Part shown: positions 34,377-43,303 of the stretch, piece by piece
How positions within the stretch are numbered: the stretch's first letter is position 1
Layout: the number at the start of each line of letters is the position of its first letter
Assembly (NCBI GenBank): GCA_023392615.1
Contig: JAEVYT010000017.1
Span: 1 to 64,000, forward strand
Origin: Bacillota bacterium
Lineage (GTDB): Bacteria > Bacillota > Clostridia > Lachnospirales > Lachnospiraceae
Direction: 5' to 3'
DNA: 64,000 nucleotides
The notes under the pieces: generated by a model
Databases searched by the model: none
What the model was told of the DNA's origin: nothing
What the model saw: only the letters and a program-made list of their open reading frames with translations
Program-made: the position numbers and the translations under genes

Positions 34377-35579
34377 ATGAACGATCAGGGTAAAGAGAAA
34401 TTTACTGTAGAATTTCGGGAAGGTGTTACTGAATATGCTCCGGTTATTCCTCGAAGGTATACTTATATACAGGAGAAGGAATCGAATATAAGTCATTTGA
34501 TTATTGCTTCTGACTTTATATCTGAACAGTTCACAAAAGAGCAAAAAGAAATCATCGGAGAGTGGCTGTTAGTTGATTCAGGAACATGGTTTTATGGATA
34601 CCTTTTTATGGGCGACTTGATGGGGCAGGAACCAGATAATCAAAGAAGAGCAGAGATACAGAAGCTATTAGTGAATGCATTAGTAACGATACGAAAAGGT
34701 GATAGAAAATTCTTTGAGAGTCATCCGGAATTACTACATTACCCGATAATTGTTTATTATCTATACTCTGATCCAGAATATAATTATAGTGAATGCTGGG
34801 GAACCTTTAATAATTATGATATTACGACTGCACAGAATATGGTTGAAACATATTCCATCGAACAAAATTTGGTGTTAATTCAAAATAAATTGGGTGATGT
34901 TACAGGGAATGGTAAAATAAGCAACATCAGTTTGTATGGGAATAAAACAAATGAAACGGGGTTGTTCGATAATATTACTGTTAAAGTGGATATGGATGGT
35001 ACTCAGATTAATATGCTTACGGAAATCAATGCCTATAATCCTACAATATTTATTGGCGATTTCACTCATAATCACATAAACGATATCATGGTTAGTTCGG
35101 ATATTATGTTTGATTCTATGAACCTGATAGAGAAAGGGATGCACGGTATTAGTATTGAATCAGTGATAGGGAATGAGCTTGTAACAATATTTACAAGTGG
35201 GTCTTATAGTACAGAATATCAATTTTTGGTAAACTATGACAAGGATTATAAAGTTAACATTATAAATATTAAAAAGAATAAGTTATTTAATCTTGATATT
35301 AGCAATAAAGGGAAGGACTATCTATCCAACTACTATAAGGAAAATGGTGAGTTAATTAAGCCTGTACAGGGGAAGGTATTGAATGCTGAGGCATTTGTTC
35401 CATTGGTAAGCAACAAAAAGGAAGTCTTCTACGACATGTTTGTTATTCAACGGATCATAGGGGAAGAAGGGATTGAAACCTTAGGATTTATACAAAATCA
35501 ATTAAGCTGGAATGGAAAGAAGTTTGATAGTGTATGGATGGTGGTATTAACACCAAGCACAAATCTGTTACCTTCCTAG
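34377..35579 (+). CDS. VCBS-repeat-like protein of unknown function
   Basis: The protein has about 400 residues. Its middle (about 170-260) has the clostridial VCBS/FG-GAP pattern (Leu-Gly-Asp-Val-Thr-Gly-Asn-Gly and Phe-Ile-Gly-Asp-Phe-Thr-type segments), seen in proteins that measure or bind at the cell surface. The first 165 residues are not familiar. No signal peptide is visible. I start at the ATG at 34377 because GGTG precedes it; an upstream ATG at 34362 has no site. The gene ends six bases before the convergent HxlR gene. Confidence 0.6.
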   Translation: MNDQGKEKFTVEFREGVTEYAPVIPRRYTYIQEKESNISHLIIASDFISEQFTKEQKEIIGEWLLVDSGTWFYGYLFMGDLMGQEPDNQRRAEIQKLLVNALVTIRKGDRKFFESHPELLHYPIIVYYLYSDPEYNYSECWGTFNNYDITTAQNMVETYSIEQNLVLIQNKLGDVTGNGKISNISLYGNKTNETGLFDNITVKVDMDGTQINMLTEINAYNPTIFIGDFTHNHINDIMVSSDIMFDSMNLIEKGMHGISIESVIGNELVTIFTSGSYSTEYQFLVNYDKDYKVNIINIKKNKLFNLDISNKGKDYLSNYYKENGELIKPVQGKVLNAEAFVPLVSNKKEVFYDMFVIQRIIGEEGIETLGFIQNQLSWNGKKFDSVWMVVLTPSTNLLPS

Positions 35580-35584
35580 ACTGA

Positions 35585-35983
35585 TTATTGTACATTAGGA
35601 ATCTCTATCTGGGTGGTACCTTTATCGTTTTCCAAATATTCTGCTCCGAATTTATGCATCATCTCTAATATGGGGAGAAGTTTGTAACCTACATCAGTCA
35701 GACTATATTCTACCTTGGGCGGAACAACTGGATATACTTCTTTATGTACCAGATTATCTTCCTCCAAACTTTTTAGCTGGCGTGAGAGAACTTTTTGTGC
35801 CACATTGGGAAGTTTTCGCTGGATATCACTAAAGCGCAATGTGGAATAACTAAGATACCACAGTATTAAAATCTTCCATTTGCCTGAAATCATGTCTTGT
35901 ATTAAAACCATGGGGCATTTTTCAAATTGAAGGCATTTGTCTTTCATATAACAATCTTCATGTCTACTAAGTGCTTGCTGCAT
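35585..35983 (-). CDS. HxlR-family transcription regulator
   Basis: The 132-residue winged-helix protein has the HxlR core (Ile-Ser-Gly-Lys-Trp-Lys-Ile-Leu-Ile-Leu-Trp-Tyr-Leu and Val-Leu-Ser-Arg-Gln-Leu-Lys-Ser-Leu-Glu). The Cys residues near the start (Cys-Tyr, Cys-Leu, Cys-Pro) suggest redox or electrophile sensing, as in HypR/YodB. I choose the ATG at 35983 since GAGGTG lies before it. It is divergent from the azoreductase it most likely controls. Confidence 0.88.
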   Translation of the reverse strand: MQQALSRHEDCYMKDKCLQFEKCPMVLIQDMISGKWKILILWYLSYSTLRFSDIQRKLPNVAQKVLSRQLKSLEEDNLVHKEVYPVVPPKVEYSLTDVGYKLLPILEMMHKFGAEYLENDKGTTQIEIPNVQ

Positions 35984-36065
35984 TGATTCACCTCGCAAAG
36001 TAATGGTGACTTTTTTGTCACTGGCTGACAATAAAGTGCGTACTTGATTAAATAATTTAATAATA

Positions 36066-36077
36066 TTATCATGATAA
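36066..36077. promoter_or_regulatory. Palindrome between hxlR-type gene and azoreductase
   Basis: TTATCATGATAA is a perfect 12-base palindrome in the divergent gap, a candidate operator for the HxlR protein. Confidence 0.35.
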
Positions 36078-36172
36078 CATACAAAGGTTACAAAAAGGAA
36101 GATGATGTCTGTGATTTATGAAAATTTAATTTTCCTAAAAAGACAACCGATTAAAAAGCGAGGTAGATGATT

Positions 36173-36775
36173 ATGAGTAAAGTATTGTATATCAAAGCAA
36201 ATCCGAAAGCGGAGGGAACATCAAGAACATTTAAGATATCAGATGAATTTGTTGAAGAATACCAGAAAATAAATCCTGAGGATGAAATTATTACCCTTGA
36301 TTTATACAAAGAAGGAATAACTTTTCTTACGGAAGAAGGAATATCATTGCACAGACCCGCACCTGGTGAAGGAAAAGAGCATCCTGTTTTAAAATATGCT
36401 TATCAGTTTGCTGAAGCAGATAAGTATATTATTGCAGCGCCATTTTGGAACCTAAGTATTCCTGCCATTCTAAAAGCATATATTGATTACATCTGTGTAA
36501 CAGGAATTACCTTCCAATATACAGCACAGGGACCGGTTGGTTTATGTCAGGGCAAAAAGGCCGTACATATTGTAGGTAGAGGTGGAGGATACGCTGATGA
36601 ACCATATTCTTCATATGAAATGGGTGACAGATATTTAAGAACTATTCTAGGGTTTTTAGGGATTACGGATTTTACAACAATAGCAGCGAACCTGTTAGAT
36701 GTAATTGGTATAGACAGTGAAGCGATTGTTAGTGAAACAATTGAATCCGCGAAAGACATAGCAAAGAACTTTTAA
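36173..36775 (+). CDS. azoR: FMN-dependent NADH:quinone/azo reductase
   Basis: The 200-residue protein has the flavodoxin-2 fold with Lys-Ala-Asn-Pro-Lys-Ala near the start (phosphate loop) and Pro-Phe-Trp-Asn-Leu-Ser-Ile-Pro near 90, both AzoR hallmarks. It should reduce quinones or azo compounds with NADH. The ATG at 36173 has better spacing from GAGG than the one at 36167. The divergent HxlR regulator suggests induction by electrophiles. Confidence 0.9.
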   Translation: MSKVLYIKANPKAEGTSRTFKISDEFVEEYQKINPEDEIITLDLYKEGITFLTEEGISLHRPAPGEGKEHPVLKYAYQFAEADKYIIAAPFWNLSIPAILKAYIDYICVTGITFQYTAQGPVGLCQGKKAVHIVGRGGGYADEPYSSYEMGDRYLRTILGFLGITDFTTIAANLLDVIGIDSEAIVSETIESAKDIAKNF

Positions 36776-36803
36776 TACAGATCTTTATGAAAATCTGCAA
36801 TAT

Positions 36804-36910
36804 GGGCTGTTATAAAATAGTAATTTTTCAAGGAACAATGTTATTTGCCCCACACAGTGCATTATGGCAATATAACATTATTTCTTTAAATCACTATTTT
36901 ACAACAGCCC
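36804..36910. mobile_element. MITE-like element A
   Basis: The 23-base ends (GGGCTGTTATAAAATAG... and its inverted copy ending AACAGCCC) match with two differences. Inside lie GGAACAATGTTAT-TTGCC and GGCAATATAACATT, both also present at the ends of the element at 49938-50093. It lies between convergent azoR and gapN and can fold into one long hairpin. Confidence 0.75.
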
Positions 36911-36939
36911 TTCAAAACATGTAATTTATGAATGGGATT

Positions 36940-38397
36940 TTAATGATTATCAAAATTTAGTACGATAGCTTTAGGTCTACTCATGGCCTCAATACTGTAA
37001 CGGATTCCCTGAGTTCCCATACCGGAGGATTTAATGCCTAGGAAAGGAAAATGATCAGGTCCCCTCTCCGTTTTATTGTTGATTTGAACAGTACCTACCT
37101 CCAATTTCGTTGCAATCATAAAAGCTTTATCAATATCCTGTGTAAATACAGAGGATTGCAGGCCGTATTCAGAACGGTTAGCTATGGAAATTGCTTCGTC
37201 AATGTCCTTCACTCTCATAATAGGTAATACAGGACCAAAGGGCTCCTCCCATGCGATACGCATATCTGTTGTGATGTTATCAAGCAGAGTAGGGTATATT
37301 AAGTTTCCTTCGCGTCGATTACCAGTAATCAGGGTTGCTCCCTTATCTAGTGCATCGTTAATTAATTCCTGAACGTAATTTGCGGATTCTTCATTAATTA
37401 ATGGTGTAATCTGAACTCCTTTTGCTGGATTTCCTACCTTTAACTCCTTTACATCCTCTTCAATTAATTTAACTAATTTATCTGCGATTTCATTGATTAC
37501 AAGCACTCTTTTTACGGCGGTGCACCTTTGACCGGAATAGCTGTAGGCTCCGGCTACGATATTACTTGCTGTCATATTTAAATCCGCATCTGGCAGCACT
37601 ATTGCTGCATCTTTCCCACCAAGCTCCATCATCATTGGAACCATTTCTGCGATTTTACCGATATGTTTTCCGACATTTGTACTACCGGTAAAATTAATAA
37701 AGTTTATTTCAGGATGAGTGATAAGATAATCACCGATTTCTGAACCTTTACCGGTTACAGTGTTAAGCACGCCCTTAGGTAGACCTGCGGCATGAAAGAT
37801 TTCTGCAAGGTAAAGGGCACTGATGGAACCCTGAGTTGGTGGTTTTAATATAACACTATTTCCTGCCATAAGTGCAGGAGCAATCTTAGAAGCAGATAGA
37901 TTGATCGGATAGTTAAATGGTGATATGGCAAGAACAATTCCTAAAGGAACACGGGTTACGAAAGATAACTTGTTCTTTTTATAGCCCGGGAAGTTGTCGG
38001 CGCCGATGGTTTCACCTTGAATATGCATGCCTTCATTGGCAGTAAAGCGAATAAAATCAGCAGTACGACGAATCTCAGAAACCGCAGAATCAGTATCCTT
38101 AGCGATCTCTGTTTCTAATATCTCTGATAAGAATTCAATATTATCTTCTAATATATCCGCTGCCTTCATGAGTATTTTTGCTCGTTCGCTAACGGGGATA
38201 TCCTTCCAGGACTTTTGTGACTCTTTTGCATTTGCAATCACATCATCAATTTCATTTTGGCTCATTAACTGGATTTTTCCGACGAAGCTTCCATCAACGG
38301 GGGAGTTAATATCAATTGTTTTATTACTCTTTGACATAACCCAATCGCCATTGATCAAATTTCCATATGTTTTGTTGACATTATTCCTATTTAGCAT
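36940..38397 (-). CDS. gapN: NADP-dependent non-phosphorylating glyceraldehyde-3-phosphate dehydrogenase
   Basis: The 485-residue aldehyde dehydrogenase has the catalytic Cys in Tyr-Ser-Gly-Gln-Arg-Cys-Thr-Ala and the general base in Met-Glu-Leu-Gly-Gly-Lys. The GapN-specific stretch Arg-Gly-Pro-Asp-His-Phe-Pro-Phe-Leu-Gly near residue 447 separates it from other aldehyde dehydrogenases. It oxidises glyceraldehyde-3-phosphate to 3-phosphoglycerate, giving NADPH without ATP. Single gene. Confidence 0.9.
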   Translation of the reverse strand: MLNRNNVNKTYGNLINGDWVMSKSNKTIDINSPVDGSFVGKIQLMSQNEIDDVIANAKESQKSWKDIPVSERAKILMKAADILEDNIEFLSEILETEIAKDTDSAVSEIRRTADFIRFTANEGMHIQGETIGADNFPGYKKNKLSFVTRVPLGIVLAISPFNYPINLSASKIAPALMAGNSVILKPPTQGSISALYLAEIFHAAGLPKGVLNTVTGKGSEIGDYLITHPEINFINFTGSTNVGKHIGKIAEMVPMMMELGGKDAAIVLPDADLNMTASNIVAGAYSYSGQRCTAVKRVLVINEIADKLVKLIEEDVKELKVGNPAKGVQITPLINEESANYVQELINDALDKGATLITGNRREGNLIYPTLLDNITTDMRIAWEEPFGPVLPIMRVKDIDEAISIANRSEYGLQSSVFTQDIDKAFMIATKLEVGTVQINNKTERGPDHFPFLGIKSSGMGTQGIRYSIEAMSRPKAIVLNFDNH

Positions 38398-38649
38398 TGA
38401 ACCATCCTCTCGGTATAAATTACTATTTGTATGCTTCCTATTCCATCATATTATTTAAATTATTTCATGTAAAGGGATAATATGACAAAATTTGAAACAT
38501 GCATTTTTTAAAACAATGATTAATCATTCTTATTATCTCATAATTTAGCTGATAAATATGTGATTGAAATCACATTTATCTCATTTGATGCAGATATTTT
38601 TTGGCCTAGCCTAATATAATGTAAAGAAGATTGATGGAGGTTAAATCTG

Positions 38650-39699
38650 ATGAACACACAGAGGGAGGTCAATTCAGATATATTTCCGTACGATATAGAG
38701 GTAATAGCAACGAATCTTCTAGTACCATGGGCGATTGCTATCAGTGAGGAAGGGAAGCTATATGTTACCGAACGATCCGGATCAATATGGATTTTGGATA
38801 ATGGTAGATTTTTATCTGAGCCCTTGATACGCTTTGCATTTCCTTTTATTAGTCAAGGGGAAGGTGGATTGATGGGGATCGCTTTGGATCCTGATTTTAC
38901 GAATAATCGTTTTATCTATGTTATGCATACCTATTACGATGATGGAAGATTATATAATAGAGTGGTCAGACTGGTGGAGGAGAATGATAAAGCGGTTGTT
39001 GACCGTGTTCTTATTGATCATATTCCAGGATCAAGTGTACATAATGGAGGTAGAATAAAAATTGGTCCTGATCAAAAACTTTATATCGCAACCGGAGATG
39101 CAGGTGAGGGGGAATTGGCTCAGGATCTGAACAGTCCGGCTGGAAAAATACTTCGAATCAACACGGATGGATCAATTCCTGAGGATAATCCTTTTAAAAA
39201 TTCACCTGTTTATACTCTGGGGCATCGAAATCCACAAGGGCTTGCGTGGAGCCCTGACAACGAGCTATACGCAACAGAACATGGACCTATGGCACATGAT
39301 GAGATTAATAGAATTCTTCCAGGAAGAAATTATGGATGGCCGATTGTAAAGGGTGATGAAATAACAAATCAAATTGAAGTGGAGATACCTTTGGTACATA
39401 GTGGTGATGTTACGTGGGCACCTTCAGGGCTGGCTTTTATTGAGGATGGGGTTTGGAATAATCGATTAATGGCCGGAGGTCTACGTGGTGAAGAGTTAAT
39501 TCTTCTCACCTTAAATAATGACGGAACTAAGATGGAGAACATAGAATTATGGTTAAAGAATAGTTTTGGTCGTTTTCGAGAAGTGCTTAGTACTTCTGAT
39601 GGTACGATCTATCTTACTACAAGTAATCAAGATGGAAGGGGAAATCCAGACAATACGGATGATAAGATAATTCGACTGATTCCAAGGAGGAACGCTTGA
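38650..39699 (+). CDS. PQQ-type glucose/sorbosone dehydrogenase-like beta-propeller
   Basis: The 349-residue protein has the GSDH beta-propeller pattern (Val-Pro-Trp-Ala-Ile-Ala, Gly-Glu-Gly-Gly-Leu-Met-Gly-Ile-Ala, Gly-His-Arg-Asn-Pro-Gln-Gly-Leu-Ala-Trp, Asn-Tyr-Gly-Trp-Pro). Classical members oxidise aldoses with PQQ outside the cell, but this one has no signal peptide and no PQQ biosynthesis genes are seen. The real cofactor and substrate are therefore open. GGAGG precedes the ATG. Confidence 0.8.
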   Translation: MNTQREVNSDIFPYDIEVIATNLLVPWAIAISEEGKLYVTERSGSIWILDNGRFLSEPLIRFAFPFISQGEGGLMGIALDPDFTNNRFIYVMHTYYDDGRLYNRVVRLVEENDKAVVDRVLIDHIPGSSVHNGGRIKIGPDQKLYIATGDAGEGELAQDLNSPAGKILRINTDGSIPEDNPFKNSPVYTLGHRNPQGLAWSPDNELYATEHGPMAHDEINRILPGRNYGWPIVKGDEITNQIEVEIPLVHSGDVTWAPSGLAFIEDGVWNNRLMAGGLRGEELILLTLNNDGTKMENIELWLKNSFGRFREVLSTSDGTIYLTTSNQDGRGNPDNTDDKIIRLIPRRNA

Positions 39700-39732
39700 G
39701 TGGTATCTTAAAAATAATCAGAATAACAGATA

Positions 39733-39764
39733 GGGCTAGTGCATATTAAATTTCGCACTAGCCC
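39733..39764. terminator. Hairpin between convergent genes
   Basis: GGGCTAGTGC and GCACTAGCCC form a perfect ten-base stem after the dehydrogenase-like gene. No direct T-run follows; a run of six T comes about 10 bases later. Confidence 0.6.
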
Positions 39765-39801
39765 CATAAGATTGTTTTTTCGAAAATCCCGTATAGAACA
39801 A

Positions 39802-39951
39802 TTATTTAGTACCGCAATCAGATGTTTTATTAGAAGTAGATTTAGAACGAGAATCAGTTCCTGAAGAGGTATAACCGTTCTTCATACCGCTATTAGATGC
39901 GGTACTATTTTTACTTGAATTCTTTGAGGAAGAATTTTTGCTTGTACTCAT
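39802..39951 (-). CDS. Small Ser/Asn/Lys-rich protein, unknown function
   Basis: This 49-residue protein is too short for ordinary ORF cutoffs. It begins Met-Ser-Thr-Ser-Lys-Asn-Ser-Ser-Ser-Lys and is about 40% Ser plus Thr, with many Asn and Lys and one Cys near the end. AAAGGAG lies eight bases before the ATG, so it is likely translated. It should be disordered. A spore or stress role is a guess; I do not recognise a family. Confidence 0.6.
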   Translation of the reverse strand: MSTSKNSSSKNSSKNSTASNSGMKNGYTSSGTDSRSKSTSNKTSDCGTK

Positions 39952-40080
39952 AATATCATCTCCTTTATTTATAATATACATTACTATTTACAATTTGTTT
40001 ATTCTCTATTCATGTTCATACAAATATAGTGAAATACTTAAAATAATCTACATTTTCCTATGTCGTATATTGTTATAAAA

Positions 40081-40109
40081 TTGACATTCTGGAAAATTAT
40101 ATGTATAAT
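40081..40109 (+). promoter_or_regulatory. Consensus promoter of the DUF4190-DUF2752 pair
   Basis: TTGACA (40081-40086) and TATAAT (40104-40109) are exactly 17 bases apart, a full consensus. The first gene starts 32 bases later. Confidence 0.85.
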
Positions 40110-40140
40110 GTCCATATATTAAATAGGGAGGTAGTTTATA

Positions 40141-40431
40141 ATGGATAATGTTGAAATGAATCAAACACCACAGGGTGGAGCAGGTATGTCAATAGCTGCC
40201 ATGGTATTAGGTATCGTAGCATTAGTTTTTTCTTGCTGTTTTTACTATGTTTCCATCCCATGCGCAATTATTGGTATTATTCTTGCGGCTGTAAGCTTGA
40301 AAGGTAAGAAGCCAGGCAGGGGAATGGCAATCGCCGGATTAGTTTGTGCTATTGTATCTTTAATTCCTGCAATTATTATTCTTGTGGCAGGTGCATCAAT
40401 GTTAAAAGAACTTCAATCTCTTAACTACTAA
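40141..40431 (+). CDS. DUF4190 membrane protein
   Basis: The 96-residue protein has two Gly/Ala/Ile-rich membrane segments (about 16-52 and 60-88) joined by a basic Lys-Gly-Lys-Lys-Pro-Gly-Arg-Gly loop, the DUF4190 layout. The function is unknown. It is expressed from a consensus promoter and followed 10 bases later by a DUF2752 gene, with which it usually co-occurs. Confidence 0.8.
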   Translation: MDNVEMNQTPQGGAGMSIAAMVLGIVALVFSCCFYYVSIPCAIIGIILAAVSLKGKKPGRGMAIAGLVCAIVSLIPAIIILVAGASMLKELQSLNY

Positions 40432-40441
40432 GGAGCACTCA

Positions 40442-40879
40442 ATGCAATCAAAATATGGTATCCCTGATATAAAAAAATTTACCATACAATGTTACTACGC
40501 CGGCTTTTTTGCTGGCGTGGTTTTGCTTTGTGGGGTTTCTATTGTGAATGTATTACATCTCGATATACTTCATATATTTCCGCCTTGCATCTTATATACG
40601 AAGACAGGACTCTATTGCCCGGGTTGTGGCGGAACCCGTTCCGTCCATGCTCTTATGGAAGGGGATGTATGGGGAAGCTTTCGATACCATCCGTTTGTAC
40701 TTTACACGGCAGTTATCTATGCTACCTTTATGATAAAGAACTCCTTATACCGATTAACTGATGGAAAGATAAAGATAATGATCTTTCGGCCGGTATATCT
40801 ATATATAGCTGCAATTCTTGTAGTGGCACAGTGGATTATTAAGTATATACTTCTGATATTTTTTCATATGCCTCTATGA
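40442..40879 (+). CDS. DUF2752 membrane protein
   Basis: The 145-residue protein has about three membrane segments and the DUF2752 motif Tyr-Cys-Pro-Gly-Cys-Gly-Gly-Thr-Arg near residue 60, followed by Tyr-His-Pro-Phe. The cysteine pair may bind a metal. The role is unknown. It forms an operon with the DUF4190 gene. Confidence 0.85.
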   Translation: MQSKYGIPDIKKFTIQCYYAGFFAGVVLLCGVSIVNVLHLDILHIFPPCILYTKTGLYCPGCGGTRSVHALMEGDVWGSFRYHPFVLYTAVIYATFMIKNSLYRLTDGKIKIMIFRPVYLYIAAILVVAQWIIKYILLIFFHMPL

Positions 40880-40947
40880 CTTCAAAAGCTAAAATCGGAT
40901 ATAAACTATAAGCAATGAGCAACTATATTAATAATGTGATATAATAG

Positions 40948-41046
40948 GGAATGTGGTTAAATAAATAATTCTATGAAGAAACTAGGTTATAGAGCCTGAT
41001 GGCAATATAACATTATTTCTACAAATTATTTATTTTGCAACATTCC
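40948..41046. mobile_element. MITE-like element B
   Basis: The ends GGAATGTGGTTAAATAAATAAT and its inverted partner ending TTTTGCAACATTCC match with a few differences. The right half (GGCAATATAACATTATTTCT) is the same as in element A at 36867-36886. It is a diverged copy of the same family. Confidence 0.7.
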
Positions 41047-41292
41047 TTTTTAATTCTTGCACATAGTTGCAAAAGAATAAGAGTTTAAAATTGTTTATAT
41101 AAATAAATTGGTACATATTGTCGATTAAATAAGTAGAAAAACTTTTGTTGAACAAATTTTAATAATAGTTTACGATGTTTTTTTGGAAAAAATGGAAAGA
41201 AAAAACAAATTATAGCAATAGATGTGTTTTGTAAATGGGATATATTTCTTATCTATAAAAGGACAGAATAGCCCATTTATCGCCATTATTCC

Positions 41293-41321
41293 TTGACACA
41301 ATAATTATGATACCGTATGAT
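41293..41321 (+). promoter_or_regulatory. Promoter of the HD-GYP gene
   Basis: TTGACA (41293-41298) and TATGAT (41316-41321) are 17 bases apart, about 33 bases before the ATG. Confidence 0.65.
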
Positions 41322-41354
41322 AATGTTAGTAATTTTAAGTAGAGGAGATTTTAC

Positions 41355-42431
41355 ATGAGACTGGTTTCGTTGTCAATGCTTAAACCCGACATGATATTGG
41401 CAAAATCGATTTATTATAGAGACTGTCTGATATTAAGAGAAGGTCAGGCGGATCTTGACCGATATGCGAATAGATTATTACAATTAGGTATTGATTGTGT
41501 ATATGTTGAAGATACGAAGAGTAATGGAATTGAGATACCGGATGCAATTTCTGAAGAGACCAGAGTTTCTTGCAAGCGAATACTTCGACAAACAATCGAA
41601 GATTTTGAAAAGAAAACAATAATAGATTTAACTGAGGTTTCAGAAACAATACTCAGTATTATAGACGACATTTTATCGATGGAAGATCTTCAGGTTAGCC
41701 TTAACGACATTGGGGCAGCAGATGAATATACCTTTACCCACTGTGTGAGTACAACTGTTTATTCTCTGTTAATCGCGAAACAGTTAGGCTATAGCAAGCC
41801 GATGATGGAGAAATTAGCTGCCGGAGCGTTATTCCATGATATAGGCAAGATACTTTTGGATAAAAGCATCTTGAATAAAGAAGGAAATTTGACTTTAGAC
41901 GAGGTGGAGCATATCAAAAGACATACCACGCTGGGGTATGAAGCGCTTAAGAAGTGTCCAAGCATGACTGAGCTTTCTCGAATTGTTTCTCTCTATCATC
42001 ATGAGAAGATGGATGGATCGGGTTATCCAACCGGTGCTAAGGCCGGAGAGCTTCATGAATTTATTAGAATAGTTTCAGTTGCAGATACATATGATGCATT
42101 GGTTTCCGATCGTTGTTATCGTACAAAGTGGAGTGCAAATCAGGCAGTTAATTATCTGATAGAAAATGCAGGATCAAAGTTTGATACACATATGGTCTCA
42201 GTATTAATTAAGCAGATTGCTATCTATCCAAATGGTTCCATGGTGCGTTTGTCGGATAATAGCATCGGTATCATTAAGGAACAAAATAAGAACTTCCCAT
42301 TAAGACCGATTGTACGAGTAATTACTGATCCGGGTGGTAATGAGATAAATCCGTTTGAAATTGATATGATGAAAGTACTGTCAATTACGATTATAGAATC
42401 AGAGATTGAAATGAGTAGTGATATGTATTAG
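41355..42431 (+). CDS. HD-GYP domain protein (c-di-GMP phosphodiesterase)
   Basis: The 358-residue protein has an N-terminal DUF3391-like part (1-110) and an HD-GYP domain (about 120-310) with His-Asp-Ile-Gly-Lys and His-His-Glu-Lys-Met-Asp-Gly-Ser-Gly-Tyr-Pro. The metal and GYP motifs are complete, so it should hydrolyse c-di-GMP or a related dinucleotide. AGAGGAG lies before the ATG. No receiver or membrane domain is fused, so the signal is unknown. Confidence 0.88.
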   Translation: MRLVSLSMLKPDMILAKSIYYRDCLILREGQADLDRYANRLLQLGIDCVYVEDTKSNGIEIPDAISEETRVSCKRILRQTIEDFEKKTIIDLTEVSETILSIIDDILSMEDLQVSLNDIGAADEYTFTHCVSTTVYSLLIAKQLGYSKPMMEKLAAGALFHDIGKILLDKSILNKEGNLTLDEVEHIKRHTTLGYEALKKCPSMTELSRIVSLYHHEKMDGSGYPTGAKAGELHEFIRIVSVADTYDALVSDRCYRTKWSANQAVNYLIENAGSKFDTHMVSVLIKQIAIYPNGSMVRLSDNSIGIIKEQNKNFPLRPIVRVITDPGGNEINPFEIDMMKVLSITIIESEIEMSSDMY

Positions 42432-42504
42432 TTTTAGAAGGGATATAGGATTAATCAATCATTGCTACATTCTGAATAATTTAAGATTTGCTAAGATACG
42501 AAAA

Positions 42505-42606
42505 GGGCTGTTTCAAATCAAAATCATTAGAGATCTGTTATATTGTTGTTAAGTTTAACAACAATATAACAATACTTCTTCGGTGATCTTGATTTGAAAC
42601 AGCCTT
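42505..42606. mobile_element. MITE-like element C
   Basis: The 22-base ends (GGGCTGTTTCAAATCAAAAT... and the inverted copy ending AACAGCC) match with two differences. The core is a perfect 16-base palindromic stem (42537-42552 with 42555-42570). The GGGCTGTT tips are shared with element A. It separates the convergent HD-GYP and ECF genes. Confidence 0.75.
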
Positions 42607-42629
42607 TCTTAATAGGCCAATAACCGTTA

Positions 42630-43205
42630 TTATAACGGGAGCTTTGATTTTTTAGTTCTTATTTTAGCGTTGGCCGGTACTTTTATAACAATCTGTAACG
42701 GTTTCCAGATTAGGAACGCGATCGTAAAGTCAATTAAGCTGTGTATAAAGGTACCCAATCCTACGAGATAAATGATAAAATTAGTCATATTGTTGACAGG
42801 AGCGTTAAAGCAATAGTAAAGAAGTACAGAACCTATTTCGCCGAGTGCGTGAATAATAGAGATTATTATTGCGAACGGAACCATTGTTGTCGGTGATAAT
42901 AATATGTTGTTGTTCTTCTTTAATAAGTATGCTCCAACCGCTACAAATATAATTTGTGAAAATGCTCGGAACACGATAACGATTGGGTAGCCTGATAATA
43001 AAAAGCCGAACGCTGTCCCGAAAGCAACGAAGATTCCTACAGCCGGAGATATAAACATGGCAATAAAGATTGCAACATGACTTGCTAAGGTAAAGGAGGC
43101 AGGATCGAGGAGAATCTTAATTGGGGAATACATAGGTATTACGATTCCTACTGCGCATAGTAAAGCAGCAATCGTCATAGTTTTAACTTTATTTTGAGAT
43201 GACAT
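42630..43205 (-). CDS. ECF transporter S component
   Basis: The 191-residue protein has six membrane segments and the Thr-Ile-Ala-Ala-Leu-Leu-Cys-Ala start typical of S components. These catch a vitamin or similar compound and share an energising module encoded elsewhere. I choose the ATG at 43205, right after AAAGGAG; the longer frame lacks a site. No riboswitch was seen upstream, so the substrate cannot be named. Confidence 0.8.
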   Translation of the reverse strand: MSSQNKVKTMTIAALLCAVGIVIPMYSPIKILLDPASFTLASHVAIFIAMFISPAVGIFVAFGTAFGFLLSGYPIVIVFRAFSQIIFVAVGAYLLKKNNNILLSPTTMVPFAIIISIIHALGEIGSVLLYYCFNAPVNNMTNFIIYLVGLGTFIHSLIDFTIAFLIWKPLQIVIKVPANAKIRTKKSKLPL

Positions 43206-43303
43206 AGAGTAACTCCTTTCGTGTGTAAACAAATGTATAACAACTGTCTTGTCAGCTGTAATTTTATCTGCTTTTATCAAACCTGTCAATCTCAAAATTT
43301 TTC

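Larger units (their letters stand above)
40880..41354. other. Intergenic region before the HD-GYP gene
   Basis: This 475-base gap holds MITE-like element B (40948-41046) and the HD-GYP promoter at 41293-41321. The remaining AT-rich stretch (41047-41290) shows no ORF or known RNA; I saw no GEMM riboswitch fold. Confidence 0.6.

Noticed and set aside
40880..41354. c-di-GMP riboswitch before the HD-GYP gene
   Set aside because: No GEMM core was recognisable; the space is filled by a MITE-like element and AT-rich DNA.
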